This document shows, one piece after another, positions 42,770 through 52,241 of a stretch of 64,000 bases of DNA (positions are counted from its first letter, which is position 1; every line of letters begins with the position of its first letter). This stretch comes from Salinigranum halophilum. Lineage in GTDB: Archaea > Halobacteriota > Halobacteria > Halobacteriales > Haloferacaceae. The notes under the pieces are model-generated. The model did not search any database and was not told the DNA's origin. It worked only from the letters and a program-made list of their open reading frames with translations. Location: the NCBI RefSeq assembly GCF_007004735.1, contig NZ_SSNL01000004.1:1-64000 (forward strand), written 5' to 3'. A program made the position numbers and the translations under genes.

Positions 42770-43214
42770 GGCTGCGTCACACACGGGTCGCGTCCGCGTC
42801 CACTACGGCATGGCCGGGTCGGTCCCGCTCCAGCTGTTCGAGTTCGTCTTCGAGCCGACGGGCTGTTACGTCCTCGACTGCGGCGCGTTCACCCCGCTGT
42901 TCGACCTCTCGCGGGGCAAACACACCCGACGGGCGGCCGCCCTCGACGACGTGTACGACGAACACGGTCTCGACGGGCTCCTCGCCGTCGCGGACACGAC
43001 GACGTGGCTCCCCTGGGAGACGGTCGACTGCGTCACGCTGAACGACGGCAGTCGGTTCACCCGACCGAAACTCTCGGTTCAGACGCGTGGTGACGCACCG
43101 GCGTGGAGCGTTCGTCTCCACGGCGTCGACACCACGGCGCTCGCCGACGGTATCGCCGGGGTCGTCGACGGCGCGACCCGGTTCGAACACGTCGAGCGGA
43201 CGCGGCTGTTCTGA
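42762..43214 (+). CDS. Hypothetical protein coupled to the transporter genes
   Basis: The 150-aa soluble protein is not recognised. It contains LQLFEFVFEPTGCYVLDCGAF and the acidic stretch DDVYDEHGLDGLLAVADTTTWLPW. The start at 42762 overlaps the preceding gene, which supports one operon of transporter, small membrane protein and this protein. No catalytic motif is visible. Confidence 0.6.
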   Translation: MTEAASHTGRVRVHYGMAGSVPLQLFEFVFEPTGCYVLDCGAFTPLFDLSRGKHTRRAAALDDVYDEHGLDGLLAVADTTTWLPWETVDCVTLNDGSRFTRPKLSVQTRGDAPAWSVRLHGVDTTALADGIAGVVDGATRFEHVERTRLF

Positions 43215-43466
43215 TTACCGGCGTGGGTGCCGGACCTGAATCCACGCGACGTCCGTCTTCGGGTAGCGCTCCGTCCGCTCGGGCGCGAACGACCCGTCGC
43301 GGCTGACGACGAACGCCGCGTCCCCGTATCGGACGGCCGCCTCGTCGTGGTGGACGGCGTCGCCGTCGCGGGTGTGGATATCGACGCTCCCGCGGCGTAC
43401 CGGCCGCCGACCGACCCCGCCGGTGTCGGTGTCGCCGTCCCCGTTCCCGTCACCGTCGTCGGCCAC
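43215..43466 (-). CDS. Small hypothetical protein downstream of lactate dehydrogenase
   Basis: The 83-aa protein starts at GTG 43466, 4 bp before the end of the upstream stop region. An acidic Gly/Asp-rich head (ADDGDGNGDGDTDTGG) leads to a compact domain (GSVDIHTRDGDAVHHDEAAVRYGDAAFVVS, read in parts, then DVAWIQVRHPRR). It is probably the last gene of the lctP-dld transcript. Function is unknown. It converges with the hypothetical gene at 42762. Confidence 0.55.
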   Translation of the reverse strand: MADDGDGNGDGDTDTGGVGRRPVRRGSVDIHTRDGDAVHHDEAAVRYGDAAFVVSRDGSFAPERTERYPKTDVAWIQVRHPRR

Positions 43467-43469
43467 CGC

Positions 43470-46400
43470 TCAGGCCACGACGGCCGCCAGTTTCTCGACG
43501 GGGTGTGGCGGCTCCTCGCCCTCGTGGTCTTCGAGTTGGGAGCGACAGGATGCGCCGGGGGCGACGACGGTCTCCCCGGGGCTCGCGTCGACCTGGTCGT
43601 AGAGGATGGAGGCGATGGCCTTCGACATCGAGTAGTGTTCGGCCTCGTAGCCGAACGAGCCGGCCATCCCACAGCAGGTCGAGTCGAGCGGGTCGACCTC
43701 GTACCCCACCTGCCCGAGCACCGAGACCGTGTGGTGGTCCTTGTTGGTCGACTTCTGGTGGCAGTGGCCGTGGTAGGTGAGTACCTCGTCTCGCGGGCGG
43801 AACTCACGGTCTCCGAAGAGGTCGAACGTGTCGACGTACTCCATCACGCCGTAGCTGTTCGCGGCGAACCGCTGCACGTCGGGCCCCGAGAGCAGGTCGA
43901 GGTAGTCCGACTGGAACATGACGGCGTCGGAGGGTTCGACGACGACGACGTCCCACCCCGCTTCGAGACGAGGGGTGAGCGCCTCGACGTTCTGTTCGGC
44001 CTCGGCCCGCGCCTTGTCGAGGAACCCCTTCGAGTGCGGCGGTCGGCCGCTCCCGGCGACGTCGTCCGGGATGTCGACGTGGACGCCGGCGGCTTCGAGC
44101 GCCCGGACGGCGGCCTTCCCCGCCTCGGGGTGGTTGTAGTTCGTGTACGTGTCCGGGAAGAGCAGGGCCCGGCGGACCGCCTCCGACTCGTCGACGGTCG
44201 ACCCGCCGCGCTTTTCGAACCACGCCGCCAGGGACTCGGAAGCGAACGGGGGGAGCGAGCGCTCGGAGGCGATGCCCAGCGTCTTCTCCATGACCCACCC
44301 CGAACCGGGGAGCTTCGTCGCGAGGTTCGAGACCGGGGCGAGCGAACTGCCCACGCTGGAGAGGCGGTCGATGTTGGCGAACACCTTGTCGCGCAGGCTC
44401 GAGCCGTGGCGCTGGTGGTACTCGTGGGTGACCTCGGCTTTCATCTTCGCCATGTCCACCTCCGAGGGGCAGTCCTTCGTACAGCCCTTACAGCCGATAC
44501 AGAGGTCGAGCACCTCGTGGACGAACTCGTCGGAGAACATCTCGTCCTCGTCGAACGCGCCCGACATCGCCTGTCGGAGCATGTTCGCCCGTCCGCGGGT
44601 GGACTGAATCTCCTCTTCCGCCGCGCGGTAGGTCGGACACATCACGCCGCCGGTCGTCTCCTGCGGCCCGCGACAGCCCGCACAGCCGTGACAGAGTTCG
44701 GCCATCCCCTGGAAGCCGTTGTCGTTGTCCCAGTTGAGAGTCGGCTCGAACCCCGCGTCGAACTCGTAGTCCGGGCCGAACCGGAGGTGTTCGGTCATGT
44801 CGTGGTCGCCGCAGATGTTCCCGGGGTTCAACAGCCAGTCAGGGTCGTACGCGGACTTCAGGTCGCGGAAGACGTTCCAGAGGTGGTCGCCGTACAGCTT
44901 GCGGTTCCACTGGGTCCGCGCGCGGCCGTCGCCGTGCTCGCCCGACACCGACCCCCCGTACTTCACGACGAGGTCGGTCACCTCGTCGGCGATGGCCTCG
45001 AACGTCTCGAGTCCCTCCACGGTCTTGGTGTTGACGAGCGGGCGGATGTGCAACACGCCGGGGCCGGCGTGCGCGTAGTAGCTCGCGAAGGTGTCGTGTT
45101 CGTCGAGGATGTCCTGGAAGTCGGCCACGTAATCCGGGAGGTTCTCCGCCGGGATGGCGGTGTCCTCGATGTACGCGATGTGTTTCGCGTCCGTCGTCCG
45201 GCCGAGGAGGATCGGTAGACCGGACTTGCGCATCTTCCAGAACTTCGCGCGCGTGTCCGCGTCGTGGGCCTCCATCGACCCGACGGCCGTGTGCGGCTTC
45301 TCGGTCGTCTCGGCGGCCCCCTCGGACGGCTCGACCCGGCTGTCGCCGTCGGGAACGCGGTCGGCGATGAGGTCGGCGACCTGCTGTCTCCCGTGGTCGT
45401 CGTCCTCGGCGTAAAACTCCACGAGTAAGACCGCGTCCGTCCCCGTCGGGAGGAGGCCGACGACGTCGCGGAACTCCGCGGTCTCCCTCGCGAGGTCGAG
45501 GAGCACGTCGTCCATCACCTCGACGGCGGCCGGGTCGTGTTCGAGGATGGGCGCGACGTCCTCCATCGCGTCGATGACGCTGTCGTAGGTGAGGAGGGCG
45601 ACGGAGGCCGTGTTCGGGATGGGTTCGAGCGAGACGGTCGCCTCGGTGACGATGGCCAGCGTCCCCTCGCTCCCGGCGAGCAGGCGGGCGAGGTTGACCG
45701 TGCCGGGTTCGGAGTCGGGGTCGGTCCCCTTGTTGTCGGGCGTCCGCCGTCGCCCCTCGGCCTCGTCGACGAGCATGTCGAGGTTGTACCCCGAGACGTT
45801 CCGCTTCAGTTCGGGGTACTTCGCTTCGACCTCCTCGCTCTCCTCGTCGAGGATACGGACGACCTGCGCGTACACCCGCGGGAGTATCTCGTCGCTGTCT
45901 GGGTCGGCCCGTGCGCGGAGTTCGTCGACCGCCATCTCGCCGAAGCGTTCGACGCTGCCGTCGGCGAGGACCGCCTCGCACGATTCGAGGTAGTAGTCGG
46001 TCTTGCCGTACTGCAGCGAGTGCGCGCCGGTCGAGTTGTTGCCGATGGCACCACCGAGCGCGCTCTTGTCGCCCCAGGCGGGGTCGGGCGCGAACTTCAA
46101 CCCGCGGGGCTCCAGCTCTCGGTTGAGGTCGCCGAGACGGGTCCCGGCCTGCGCCCGGGCGGTCGCCGCGTCGGGGTCGACGTCGACGACGCCGTCCATG
46201 TGCTGCTGGAAGTCGAGGACGACCGCCTCGTTCACCGTCTGTCCGGCCAGCGACGTCCCGCCGCCGCGCGGCAGGACGGGTATCTCGCGGCGAGCGCAGT
46301 ACTGCATCACTGCGGCGACGTCGTCCGTCGACCGCGGCATCACCACGCCGATCGGCGTCTGTTCGTACGCCGAGGCGTCTGTCGCGTACAGCTCTCTGGT

Positions 46401-46550
46401 GTACGAGTCGAAGCGGACGTCGCCGTCGACTAGTCCTTCGAGGTCGTCGACGAGCGCCGGGCGAGCGACGTCCTCGGAGACGTAGTCGAAGTTCGCCCCT
46501 TCGAGTGGGTCGCCGGCCCGCGACCCCAGGTCATCCGTGTTGCTTGCCAT
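43470..46550 (-). CDS. D-lactate dehydrogenase-type FAD/Fe-S oxidoreductase (GlcD-GlcF fusion)
   Basis: The 1026-aa enzyme should oxidise lactate or glycolate to the 2-oxoacid and pass electrons to quinone. The FAD-binding domain (about 60-290) shows PVLPRGGGTSLAGQTVNEAVVLDF and GAIGNNSTGAHSLQYGKT. A FAD-oxidase C domain follows, then CHGCAGCRGPQETTGGVMCP (near 620) and CIGCKGCTKDCPSEV (near 685) for 4Fe-4S clusters. A C-terminal CCG module contains CHQKST and CCGMAGSFGYE (near 963). It lies 117 bp after lctP on the same strand, so uptake and oxidation are co-expressed. Its last 330 residues are homologous to the end of the protein at 49482-51695. Confidence 0.9.
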   Translation of the reverse strand: MASNTDDLGSRAGDPLEGANFDYVSEDVARPALVDDLEGLVDGDVRFDSYTRELYATDASAYEQTPIGVVMPRSTDDVAAVMQYCARREIPVLPRGGGTSLAGQTVNEAVVLDFQQHMDGVVDVDPDAATARAQAGTRLGDLNRELEPRGLKFAPDPAWGDKSALGGAIGNNSTGAHSLQYGKTDYYLESCEAVLADGSVERFGEMAVDELRARADPDSDEILPRVYAQVVRILDEESEEVEAKYPELKRNVSGYNLDMLVDEAEGRRRTPDNKGTDPDSEPGTVNLARLLAGSEGTLAIVTEATVSLEPIPNTASVALLTYDSVIDAMEDVAPILEHDPAAVEVMDDVLLDLARETAEFRDVVGLLPTGTDAVLLVEFYAEDDDHGRQQVADLIADRVPDGDSRVEPSEGAAETTEKPHTAVGSMEAHDADTRAKFWKMRKSGLPILLGRTTDAKHIAYIEDTAIPAENLPDYVADFQDILDEHDTFASYYAHAGPGVLHIRPLVNTKTVEGLETFEAIADEVTDLVVKYGGSVSGEHGDGRARTQWNRKLYGDHLWNVFRDLKSAYDPDWLLNPGNICGDHDMTEHLRFGPDYEFDAGFEPTLNWDNDNGFQGMAELCHGCAGCRGPQETTGGVMCPTYRAAEEEIQSTRGRANMLRQAMSGAFDEDEMFSDEFVHEVLDLCIGCKGCTKDCPSEVDMAKMKAEVTHEYHQRHGSSLRDKVFANIDRLSSVGSSLAPVSNLATKLPGSGWVMEKTLGIASERSLPPFASESLAAWFEKRGGSTVDESEAVRRALLFPDTYTNYNHPEAGKAAVRALEAAGVHVDIPDDVAGSGRPPHSKGFLDKARAEAEQNVEALTPRLEAGWDVVVVEPSDAVMFQSDYLDLLSGPDVQRFAANSYGVMEYVDTFDLFGDREFRPRDEVLTYHGHCHQKSTNKDHHTVSVLGQVGYEVDPLDSTCCGMAGSFGYEAEHYSMSKAIASILYDQVDASPGETVVAPGASCRSQLEDHEGEEPPHPVEKLAAVVA

Positions 46551-46667
46551 CGATAATCAGTCCTTTGAGTCGTCCATTATAAAATCCGGAGGTTACGCCG
46601 TCCGGGGTCGATTTCGGAGTTCGATTCGCCGCGAGTGACACACGGGGGGAGACGGTAGCCGCGCCGC

Positions 46668-48401
46668 TCAGAAGACCCCCGGGAAGAAGACGTAGCTGAA
46701 CAGCAGGGTCAACAGCCCAGTGGCGGTCCCGTAGTACACCAGCGGGATGAGTTCCAGCCGGATGACGCGGCCCTCCTCGCCGACGAGGCCAACGACGGCC
46801 AGCGCCGCGACGACGTTGTGGATGGCGATGAGGTTACCGATGGCACCACCGACGGCCTGCGCGCCGAGCATGAGCGTCCGCGGCGTCCCGATCTGGTCGG
46901 CGACGCCGTACTGGAACGTGCCGAAGAGGATGTCCGACACGGTGTTCGACCCCGCGAGGAACGCGCCGAACGCGCCGACGTAGGCGGCGAAGAACGGGTA
47001 TGCACTGCCGACGAGCGACGCCATGCCGTCCGAGAGGACGATGAGCATGCTATCGGTGTTCGTCGCCGTTCCCGACTGGAGCATGATCTGGACCGTCGCC
47101 ACGGCGAACAACAGCGCGACGACCGCGGGCATCACCTTCTCGACCGTCTCGGCCCACGACGCGGTGATCTCGTCGGTACGCATGCCGTGCAGCGGGATGG
47201 TCAGCAGGTGGACGGCGATGAACACCGCGCCGGGCAGATACAGAACCGCGAAGCTGTCGCCCAGCCCCGTCCCGAGGATGTCGTTCCACGCGAGCGTGAA
47301 GACGTCGTTCGTCACGAATGCGTTGACCGGGTCGACGACGCGGGTCGCGACCAGCAGCACGGCGACGAGTGCGTACGGCATCCACGCCTTCCAGAGCGGC
47401 ATCTGGACGTGCCCGCCGTCCGCCGCCACGGTCCCCTCGCGGGAGCCGCCGGTGCCGACACCGTCGTCGCCGGGCTGGATGTCACCGATCCAGTGGTCGG
47501 GCCACTGCTCCTGGGGGCCGAAGTCCCACTCCTCGTCGGGGTGGAAGAAGCCGGCCTTCAGCGCGCCCACGGTGATGAACAGCCCCACCATCGCCCCGAT
47601 GAGACCGGGGAACTCCGGGCCGAGGAAGTAGGCCGTGAGCCAGTACGGGACCGAGAACGAGGCCCACGCGAACAGGGTGAGCGGGAGGACCTCGAGCGCG
47701 GGCTTGATAGAGCGCTCCTCGCCGAAGAAACGCGTCATCATCGCCACGCCGATGAAGGGAAGCGCGACGCCGACGATGACGTGGTAGGTCGCTGCCCACA
47801 TGGCGATGTCACCGACCCACGCGGCGATGCTCGCGTACGGACCGTTCGCGACGACCGCGGTCTGGATGTTCTCGACGGAGCCGAAGATGTCGATCATCCC
47901 GATGATGAGCGGCGTCCCGACGGCACCGAACGTAATCGCCATCAGGTTACCCGTGAGCGCGACGACGACCGCCGCCATCGGCGGGAAGCCGAGCCCCACC
48001 AGAAGCGGACCGACGATGGCCGCCGGCGTCCCGAACCCGGCCGCGGCTTCGATGAACGAACCCATCAGGAACACGAGCAGGACGACCTGCACGCGCCGGT
48101 CCTCGCTCACCGAGGCGAATCCCTGGTTGATAGCGTCGAAGGCCCCCGTGCGTTTGAGCGTATAGAGGAGGAGGATGGCACCGAAGACGATGTAGAGGAT
48201 GTTCGCGGCGGTGATGAAGCCCACGATGGAGGAGGCGGCGATCCACCGCGCGGACATCCCCCAGCCGACGACTCCCGCGCCGACAGCGACGAGCCACGCG
48301 ACGGGCATCGCCCGCGTCGCGGGCCAGTACCGCCCGACCATCAAGAACGCGATGGTCGCGAGCGGTGCGAGCGCGACGAGTGCGTCGACGGCACTAACCA
48401 T
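46668..48401 (-). CDS. lctP: L-lactate permease (LctP/LldP family)
   Basis: The 577-aa membrane carrier imports lactate (or glycolate) with protons or sodium. About thirteen helices are visible. Family blocks include [83 protein letters not shown], and [24 protein letters not shown]. The last two are strong LctP signatures. It is the first gene of the left-going lactate operon and is divergent from lutC. Confidence 0.94.
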   Translation of the reverse strand: MVSAVDALVALAPLATIAFLMVGRYWPATRAMPVAWLVAVGAGVVGWGMSARWIAASSIVGFITAANILYIVFGAILLLYTLKRTGAFDAINQGFASVSEDRRVQVVLLVFLMGSFIEAAAGFGTPAAIVGPLLVGLGFPPMAAVVVALTGNLMAITFGAVGTPLIIGMIDIFGSVENIQTAVVANGPYASIAAWVGDIAMWAATYHVIVGVALPFIGVAMMTRFFGEERSIKPALEVLPLTLFAWASFSVPYWLTAYFLGPEFPGLIGAMVGLFITVGALKAGFFHPDEEWDFGPQEQWPDHWIGDIQPGDDGVGTGGSREGTVAADGGHVQMPLWKAWMPYALVAVLLVATRVVDPVNAFVTNDVFTLAWNDILGTGLGDSFAVLYLPGAVFIAVHLLTIPLHGMRTDEITASWAETVEKVMPAVVALLFAVATVQIMLQSGTATNTDSMLIVLSDGMASLVGSAYPFFAAYVGAFGAFLAGSNTVSDILFGTFQYGVADQIGTPRTLMLGAQAVGGAIGNLIAIHNVVAALAVVGLVGEEGRVIRLELIPLVYYGTATGLLTLLFSYVFFPGVF

Positions 48402-48674
48402 CGCACCACCTCCGACCGTCCGGTGTACCCTGCTGTGCTGTGCGTCTCGTGCCAGCCCCGTTCGTGATGCCAGGTGGCATGGTCGTCAGCCCCGGAAGCC
48501 ATCGTCATATACCTACCGGTTCTTTCATTATATCGATTTTCGAGTAACTTTTTCGACGCCGATGGCGCGACCGAATTCTCTCGAGTGTAGTGGAAAAAAC
48601 AGCTGTCAGAGGCCGATTCAATCGACTATCTGTCTTCGGTGGTCGTCACCAGCGGCGTGGTGACCCGGCGAGAC

Positions 48675-48686
48675 GTACCATGGTAC
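48675..48686. promoter_or_regulatory. 12-bp palindrome in lactate control region
   Basis: GTACCATGGTAC is a perfect 12-bp inverted repeat without a spacer. It begins 26 bp before the first of the three TGTGAA repeats. Confidence 0.45.
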
Positions 48687-48700
48687 AGACCAGTGTATTC

Positions 48701-48752
48701 GTGTGAATTGGCCCGTACACACCTGTGAATTTACCTGTATCCACGTGTGAAC
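48701..48752 (+). repeat. Three TGTGAA repeats at exact 22-bp spacing
   Basis: GTGTGAAT (48701-48708), CTGTGAAT (48723-48730) and GTGTGAAC (48745-48752) start exactly 22 bp apart, about two DNA helical turns. They would present the same face to one protein. The spacing suggests cooperative binding of an activator or repressor. No consensus is known to me. Confidence 0.6.
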
Positions 48753-48985
48753 AGTATCTTCTATCGCAAATCAGAACGCGAAACAAGCACTCAGGGCGCG
48801 CTATCGGGCTTTACACTTTCTGTAACTCTGTCGTATCGCGTCGACGAGTCGCTGGCGCGCCCGTCGCGACGATGTTGTCGCGCGCGGTCGCCCACAGGCC
48901 GGTGAGACGTGCCGAGACGGGTGGTTTCGGGGAGCTCGTCTGCAGGAAGCCAAAGAAATTTCACCGTTCTTTCGTAAGGGTCCCT

Positions 48986-49489
48986 ATGGCAACTGGCACG
49001 GTCACGACGTTCGAGGCCTCACTGGACCGGCTCGACGTCGACTGGACGCACACGACACGCGAGGGGTTCGCGGACGTCTTACAGGAGGTGGCGACGGAAC
49101 CGGCGGTCGGCACGCCGCTTCCCCTCGACGTCTTGCTCCCCGACTGGGTGAACACGAACCCGACCCCGCGCGAACTCGACGCGGCGACGACGGGTATCAC
49201 CGCCGCTGGCTTGGGAGTCGCAGCGTACGGGAGCGTCCTCCTCCCGTCGACGCCCGAGGGTACCGAGCCGGTCTCTCTGTTCCCCGACCTCCACGTCGCG
49301 GTGCTCCGCGTCGACGACGTGGTTCCCGGGATGGTCGAGGCGTTCGAGTTCATCGGCGGGGAGTTCCGCGACGGCGACCACTCCTCGGCGATCATCGCCA
49401 CCGGACCGAGTGCGACGGCCGACATGGGTGAACTGGTGAGAGGTGCACACGGGCCGAAAGACGTTCACGTGGTGATGCTCGATGAGTAG
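48986..49489 (+). CDS. lutC: Lactate utilization protein C (LUD domain)
   Basis: The 167-aa protein shows the LUD fold: TAAGLGVAAYGSVLLPS, LHVAVLRVDDVVP and IIATGPSATADMGELVRGAHGPKDVHVVML, the pattern of LutC. In bacteria LutABC oxidises L-lactate to pyruvate. The start at 48986 follows a TATA-like element. The stop overlaps the next ATG (GATGAGTAG), so it is translationally coupled to the LutB-LutA fusion. Confidence 0.9.
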   Translation: MATGTVTTFEASLDRLDVDWTHTTREGFADVLQEVATEPAVGTPLPLDVLLPDWVNTNPTPRELDAATTGITAAGLGVAAYGSVLLPSTPEGTEPVSLFPDLHVAVLRVDDVVPGMVEAFEFIGGEFRDGDHSSAIIATGPSATADMGELVRGAHGPKDVHVVMLDE

Positions 49490-51695
49490 TCAGTCTCGCG
49501 AGGCGAAAGCCGAGCGCATCCGCCACCTCCTCGAGACAGAGGGTGACGCGGTCAAGACCAACACGCGCGGCTTCAACCAGGGTCGGTACGACTCCGTTTC
49601 GAAGCTCGACTCGTACGAGGACCTCCGCGCTCGCGCACGCGAAATCAAAGAAGACGCCATCGACCGTCTCCCCGAACTCCTCGACGAGCTCGAGGCGACA
49701 GTCGAGGCGAACGGCGGGACGGTGTACATCGCCGACGACGCGGCGGACGCCAACCGCTACGTGCGGGAGGTCTGCCGCGACGAGGAAGCCGACCGGCTCG
49801 TAAAGTCGAAGTCGATGACCTCCGAGGAGATCGAGGTGAACGAGTTCCTCGAAGCCGACGGCGTCGACGTCGTCGAGACCGACCTCGGCGAGTGGGTGTT
49901 GCAGGTCGCCGACGAGGCCCCCTCACACATCGTCGCCCCGGCTATCCACAAGTCCCGCGAGGGAATCGCGAAGCTCTTCAACGAGACGTTCGCCCCCGAG
50001 GAGGAACTCGAGACGGCGGAGGAACTCACGATGTTCGCCCGCGAGCAGTTGCTCGAAGCCATCAAAGGGGCGGACGTCGGGATGACCGGCGCGAACTTCA
50101 TCACGGCGGACACGGGAACGCTGGCCCTGGTCACGAGCGAGGGCAACGCCCGGAAGTCGGCCGTGGTCCCCGACACCCACGTCGCTGTCGCAGGCGTCGA
50201 GAAGGTCGTCCCGAGCGTCGAGGACCTCCCGCCGTTCGTCGAACTCATCGGCCGGTCGGGGACCGGCCAGGACATCACTTCGTACATCTCGCTGCTCACG
50301 CCGCCCGTCGAGTCGCCGACCGTCGATTTCGACGACGCCGACACGCCACTTGCGGACGGCGAGACCGACCGCGACTTCCACCTCGTCCTCATCGACAACG
50401 GCCGCATGGCGATGCGCGAGGACGAGGAGTTGCGAGAGACGCTCTACTGCATCCGGTGTTCGGCGTGTTCGAACGTCTGTGCGAACTTCCAGTCGGTCGG
50501 CGGCCACGCCTTCGGCGGCGAGACCTACTCGGGCGGCATCGCCACCGGCTGGGAGGCCGGTATCGAAGGCCTCGACACGGCGGCGGAGTTCAACGACCTC
50601 TGTACGGGCTGTTCGCGGTGCGTCGACGCCTGCCCCGTGAACATCGACATCCCGTGGATCAACACGGTCGTCAGAGACCGCATCAACCGTGGCACCGACC
50701 ACGAGTTCGACTGGCTCGTGGACGGGCTGACTCCCGACGCCGAGGAGGGCGTCGACCGTCAGAAGCGCTTCTTCGGCAACTTCTCGACGATGGCCACGGT
50801 CGGCAGCGCCCTGGCCCCGCTGTCGAACTGGGTCGCGTCCACCGACCTCTCCCGGCGACTGATGGAGAAGACCCTCGGCGTGGACGCCCGCCGCGACCTC
50901 CCGTCGTTCGAGCGCGAGACGTTCGTCGACTGGTTCGAGTCGCGAGGGCCGCGGGTCTCGGCGACCGAAGCCGACCGTGAGGCCGTCGTCTACCCCGACG
51001 TGTACACCAACCACGTGCAGGTCGACCGGGGGAAGGCGGCGGTACGGGCGCTCGAGGCGCTCGGCGTTCACGTCCGCGTCCCCGACGTCCCGTCGTCCGG
51101 CCGGGCACCGCTCTCGCAGGGGATGCTCGCGACCGCCGAGGAGAAGGCCCACGCGCTCTACGGCGCGCTCGCGGAGCACATCGACGCCGAGCGCGACATC
51201 GTCGTCGTCGAACCCTCGGACCTGGCGATGTTCGACCGCGAGTACGAGAAGTTCCTCGCGCCGACGTCACAGGAGCGGCTCTCGGCGGCGAGTTACGAGG
51301 TGATGGAGTATCTCTACGGGCTGCTGGAGAACGACGGCGACCCCGCGGCGCTCTGTGCCCCCGGCGCAGACGACCCGGGCGTCGCGTACCACTCACACTG
51401 TCAGCAACGGACGCTCGGGCTCGAAGGCTACACCGAGGCGGTCCTCGACCGCCTCGGGTACGACGTCGTGACCTCAGACGTCGAGTGCTGCGGGATGGCC
51501 GGTTCGTTCGGCTACAAGTCGGAGTATTACGAGCTCTCGATGGACGTCGGGAGCGAACTCGAAGCGCAGTTCTCGACCGCAGAGACGCGCGAACGCCGCG
51601 TCGTCGCCTCGGGTACCTCCTGTCTCGAACAGCTCGACTCGATGCTCGCGCGGCCGTCACAGCACCCCGTCGAACTGGTCGCGCCCGAACGGTAA
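49482..51695 (+). CDS. LutB-LutA fusion, iron-sulfur lactate dehydrogenase subunit
   Basis: The 737-aa protein unites LutB and LutA. An N-terminal LUD-type region (1-300) contains RLVKSKSMTSEEIEVNEFLEADGVDVVETDLGEW and FITADTGTLALVTSEGNAR. Two ferredoxin clusters follow, CIRCSACSNVC (near 322) and CTGCSRCVDACPVN (near 373). A LutA-like CCG module (about 430-737) ends with HCQQRT and CCGMAGSFGYKSEYY (near 669). Bacterial LutA and LutB are usually separate. It works with LutC and opposite lctP, so this locus encodes two independent lactate-oxidising enzymes. Confidence 0.9.
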   Translation: MSSQSREAKAERIRHLLETEGDAVKTNTRGFNQGRYDSVSKLDSYEDLRARAREIKEDAIDRLPELLDELEATVEANGGTVYIADDAADANRYVREVCRDEEADRLVKSKSMTSEEIEVNEFLEADGVDVVETDLGEWVLQVADEAPSHIVAPAIHKSREGIAKLFNETFAPEEELETAEELTMFAREQLLEAIKGADVGMTGANFITADTGTLALVTSEGNARKSAVVPDTHVAVAGVEKVVPSVEDLPPFVELIGRSGTGQDITSYISLLTPPVESPTVDFDDADTPLADGETDRDFHLVLIDNGRMAMREDEELRETLYCIRCSACSNVCANFQSVGGHAFGGETYSGGIATGWEAGIEGLDTAAEFNDLCTGCSRCVDACPVNIDIPWINTVVRDRINRGTDHEFDWLVDGLTPDAEEGVDRQKRFFGNFSTMATVGSALAPLSNWVASTDLSRRLMEKTLGVDARRDLPSFERETFVDWFESRGPRVSATEADREAVVYPDVYTNHVQVDRGKAAVRALEALGVHVRVPDVPSSGRAPLSQGMLATAEEKAHALYGALAEHIDAERDIVVVEPSDLAMFDREYEKFLAPTSQERLSAASYEVMEYLYGLLENDGDPAALCAPGADDPGVAYHSHCQQRTLGLEGYTEAVLDRLGYDVVTSDVECCGMAGSFGYKSEYYELSMDVGSELEAQFSTAETRERRVVASGTSCLEQLDSMLARPSQHPVELVAPER

Positions 51696-51865
51696 CAGGT
51701 CCGAGTCGCGCGGCGGCCCGGTGAGAACGCCGACGGCGACCGACGGTCGCTGTCCCGAGCGGTCTTCGGCGTGTACCGCTCGTTCCGTGTCGTTCCGTCC
51801 GGTCTGACTACCGTCTGACGCGCGTCTGATACGTAATTAAGAGGGAGGGAATCGTCGCGTGGCGT

Positions 51866-52153
51866 ATGGATGGGACGCCCCAGGAGATCACGAACCTAGT
51901 CGGCCGCGAGGTGTACTCGAACAACGGTGTGTTCGTCGGCGAAGTGCGTGACGTTCACCTCGACTTCGAGCGACAGACGGTCACCGAACTCGCGTTACAG
52001 GACCTCAACGACGAACTGTTCCACGGCCGCATCGACCCCGGAAAGGGCGTGATGGTTCCCTACCGATGGGTCCGCGCCGTCGGCGACGTCATCCTCATCA
52101 ACGACGTCGTCGAGCGGTACAAGAACGAGGAAGAAGAGCAGGCTATCGCCTGA
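51866..52153 (+). CDS. PRC-barrel domain protein
   Basis: The 95-aa protein consists of a single PRC barrel (EITNLVGREVYSNNGVFVGEVRDVHLDF to WVRAVGDVILINDVVERY, in parts). PRC-barrel proteins bind RNA, ribosomal proteins or photosynthetic reaction-centre partners. In archaea small versions have been linked to RNA metabolism or cell division. This copy's role cannot be decided here. It ends with an acidic tail and a T-tract follows the stop. Confidence 0.9.
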   Translation: MDGTPQEITNLVGREVYSNNGVFVGEVRDVHLDFERQTVTELALQDLNDELFHGRIDPGKGVMVPYRWVRAVGDVILINDVVERYKNEEEEQAIA

Positions 52154-52173
52154 GGCCGTCTCGCGACAGCCCG

Positions 52174-52179
52174 TTTTTT
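52174..52179 (+). terminator. T-tract terminator after the PRC-barrel gene
   Basis: TTTTTT lies 21 bp after the PRC stop codon and 63 bp from the convergent DHH gene stop. Archaeal RNA polymerase terminates at such oligo-T tracts without a hairpin. Confidence 0.5.
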
Positions 52180-52241
52180 CGGACGGACCGACGTCGACGA
52201 GCGGTGTGCCCGTCTGGCGTTCGGAACGAGGTCGCTCCGAC

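Larger units (their letters stand above)
48402..48985. promoter_or_regulatory. Divergent control region of the lactate genes
   Basis: This 584-bp non-coding stretch between lctP and lutC contains a 12-bp palindrome and three phased repeats (annotated separately). An AT-rich segment at 48519-48550 (TTCTTTCATTATATCGATTTT) may be the lctP promoter core. AAAGAAATTT (48951-48960) lies about 28 bp before the lutC start and may be its TATA box. Confidence 0.6.

Noticed and set aside
43227-45218. 663-aa plus-strand open frame
   Set aside because: It is antisense to the lactate dehydrogenase gene, which has clear FAD and Fe-S motifs.
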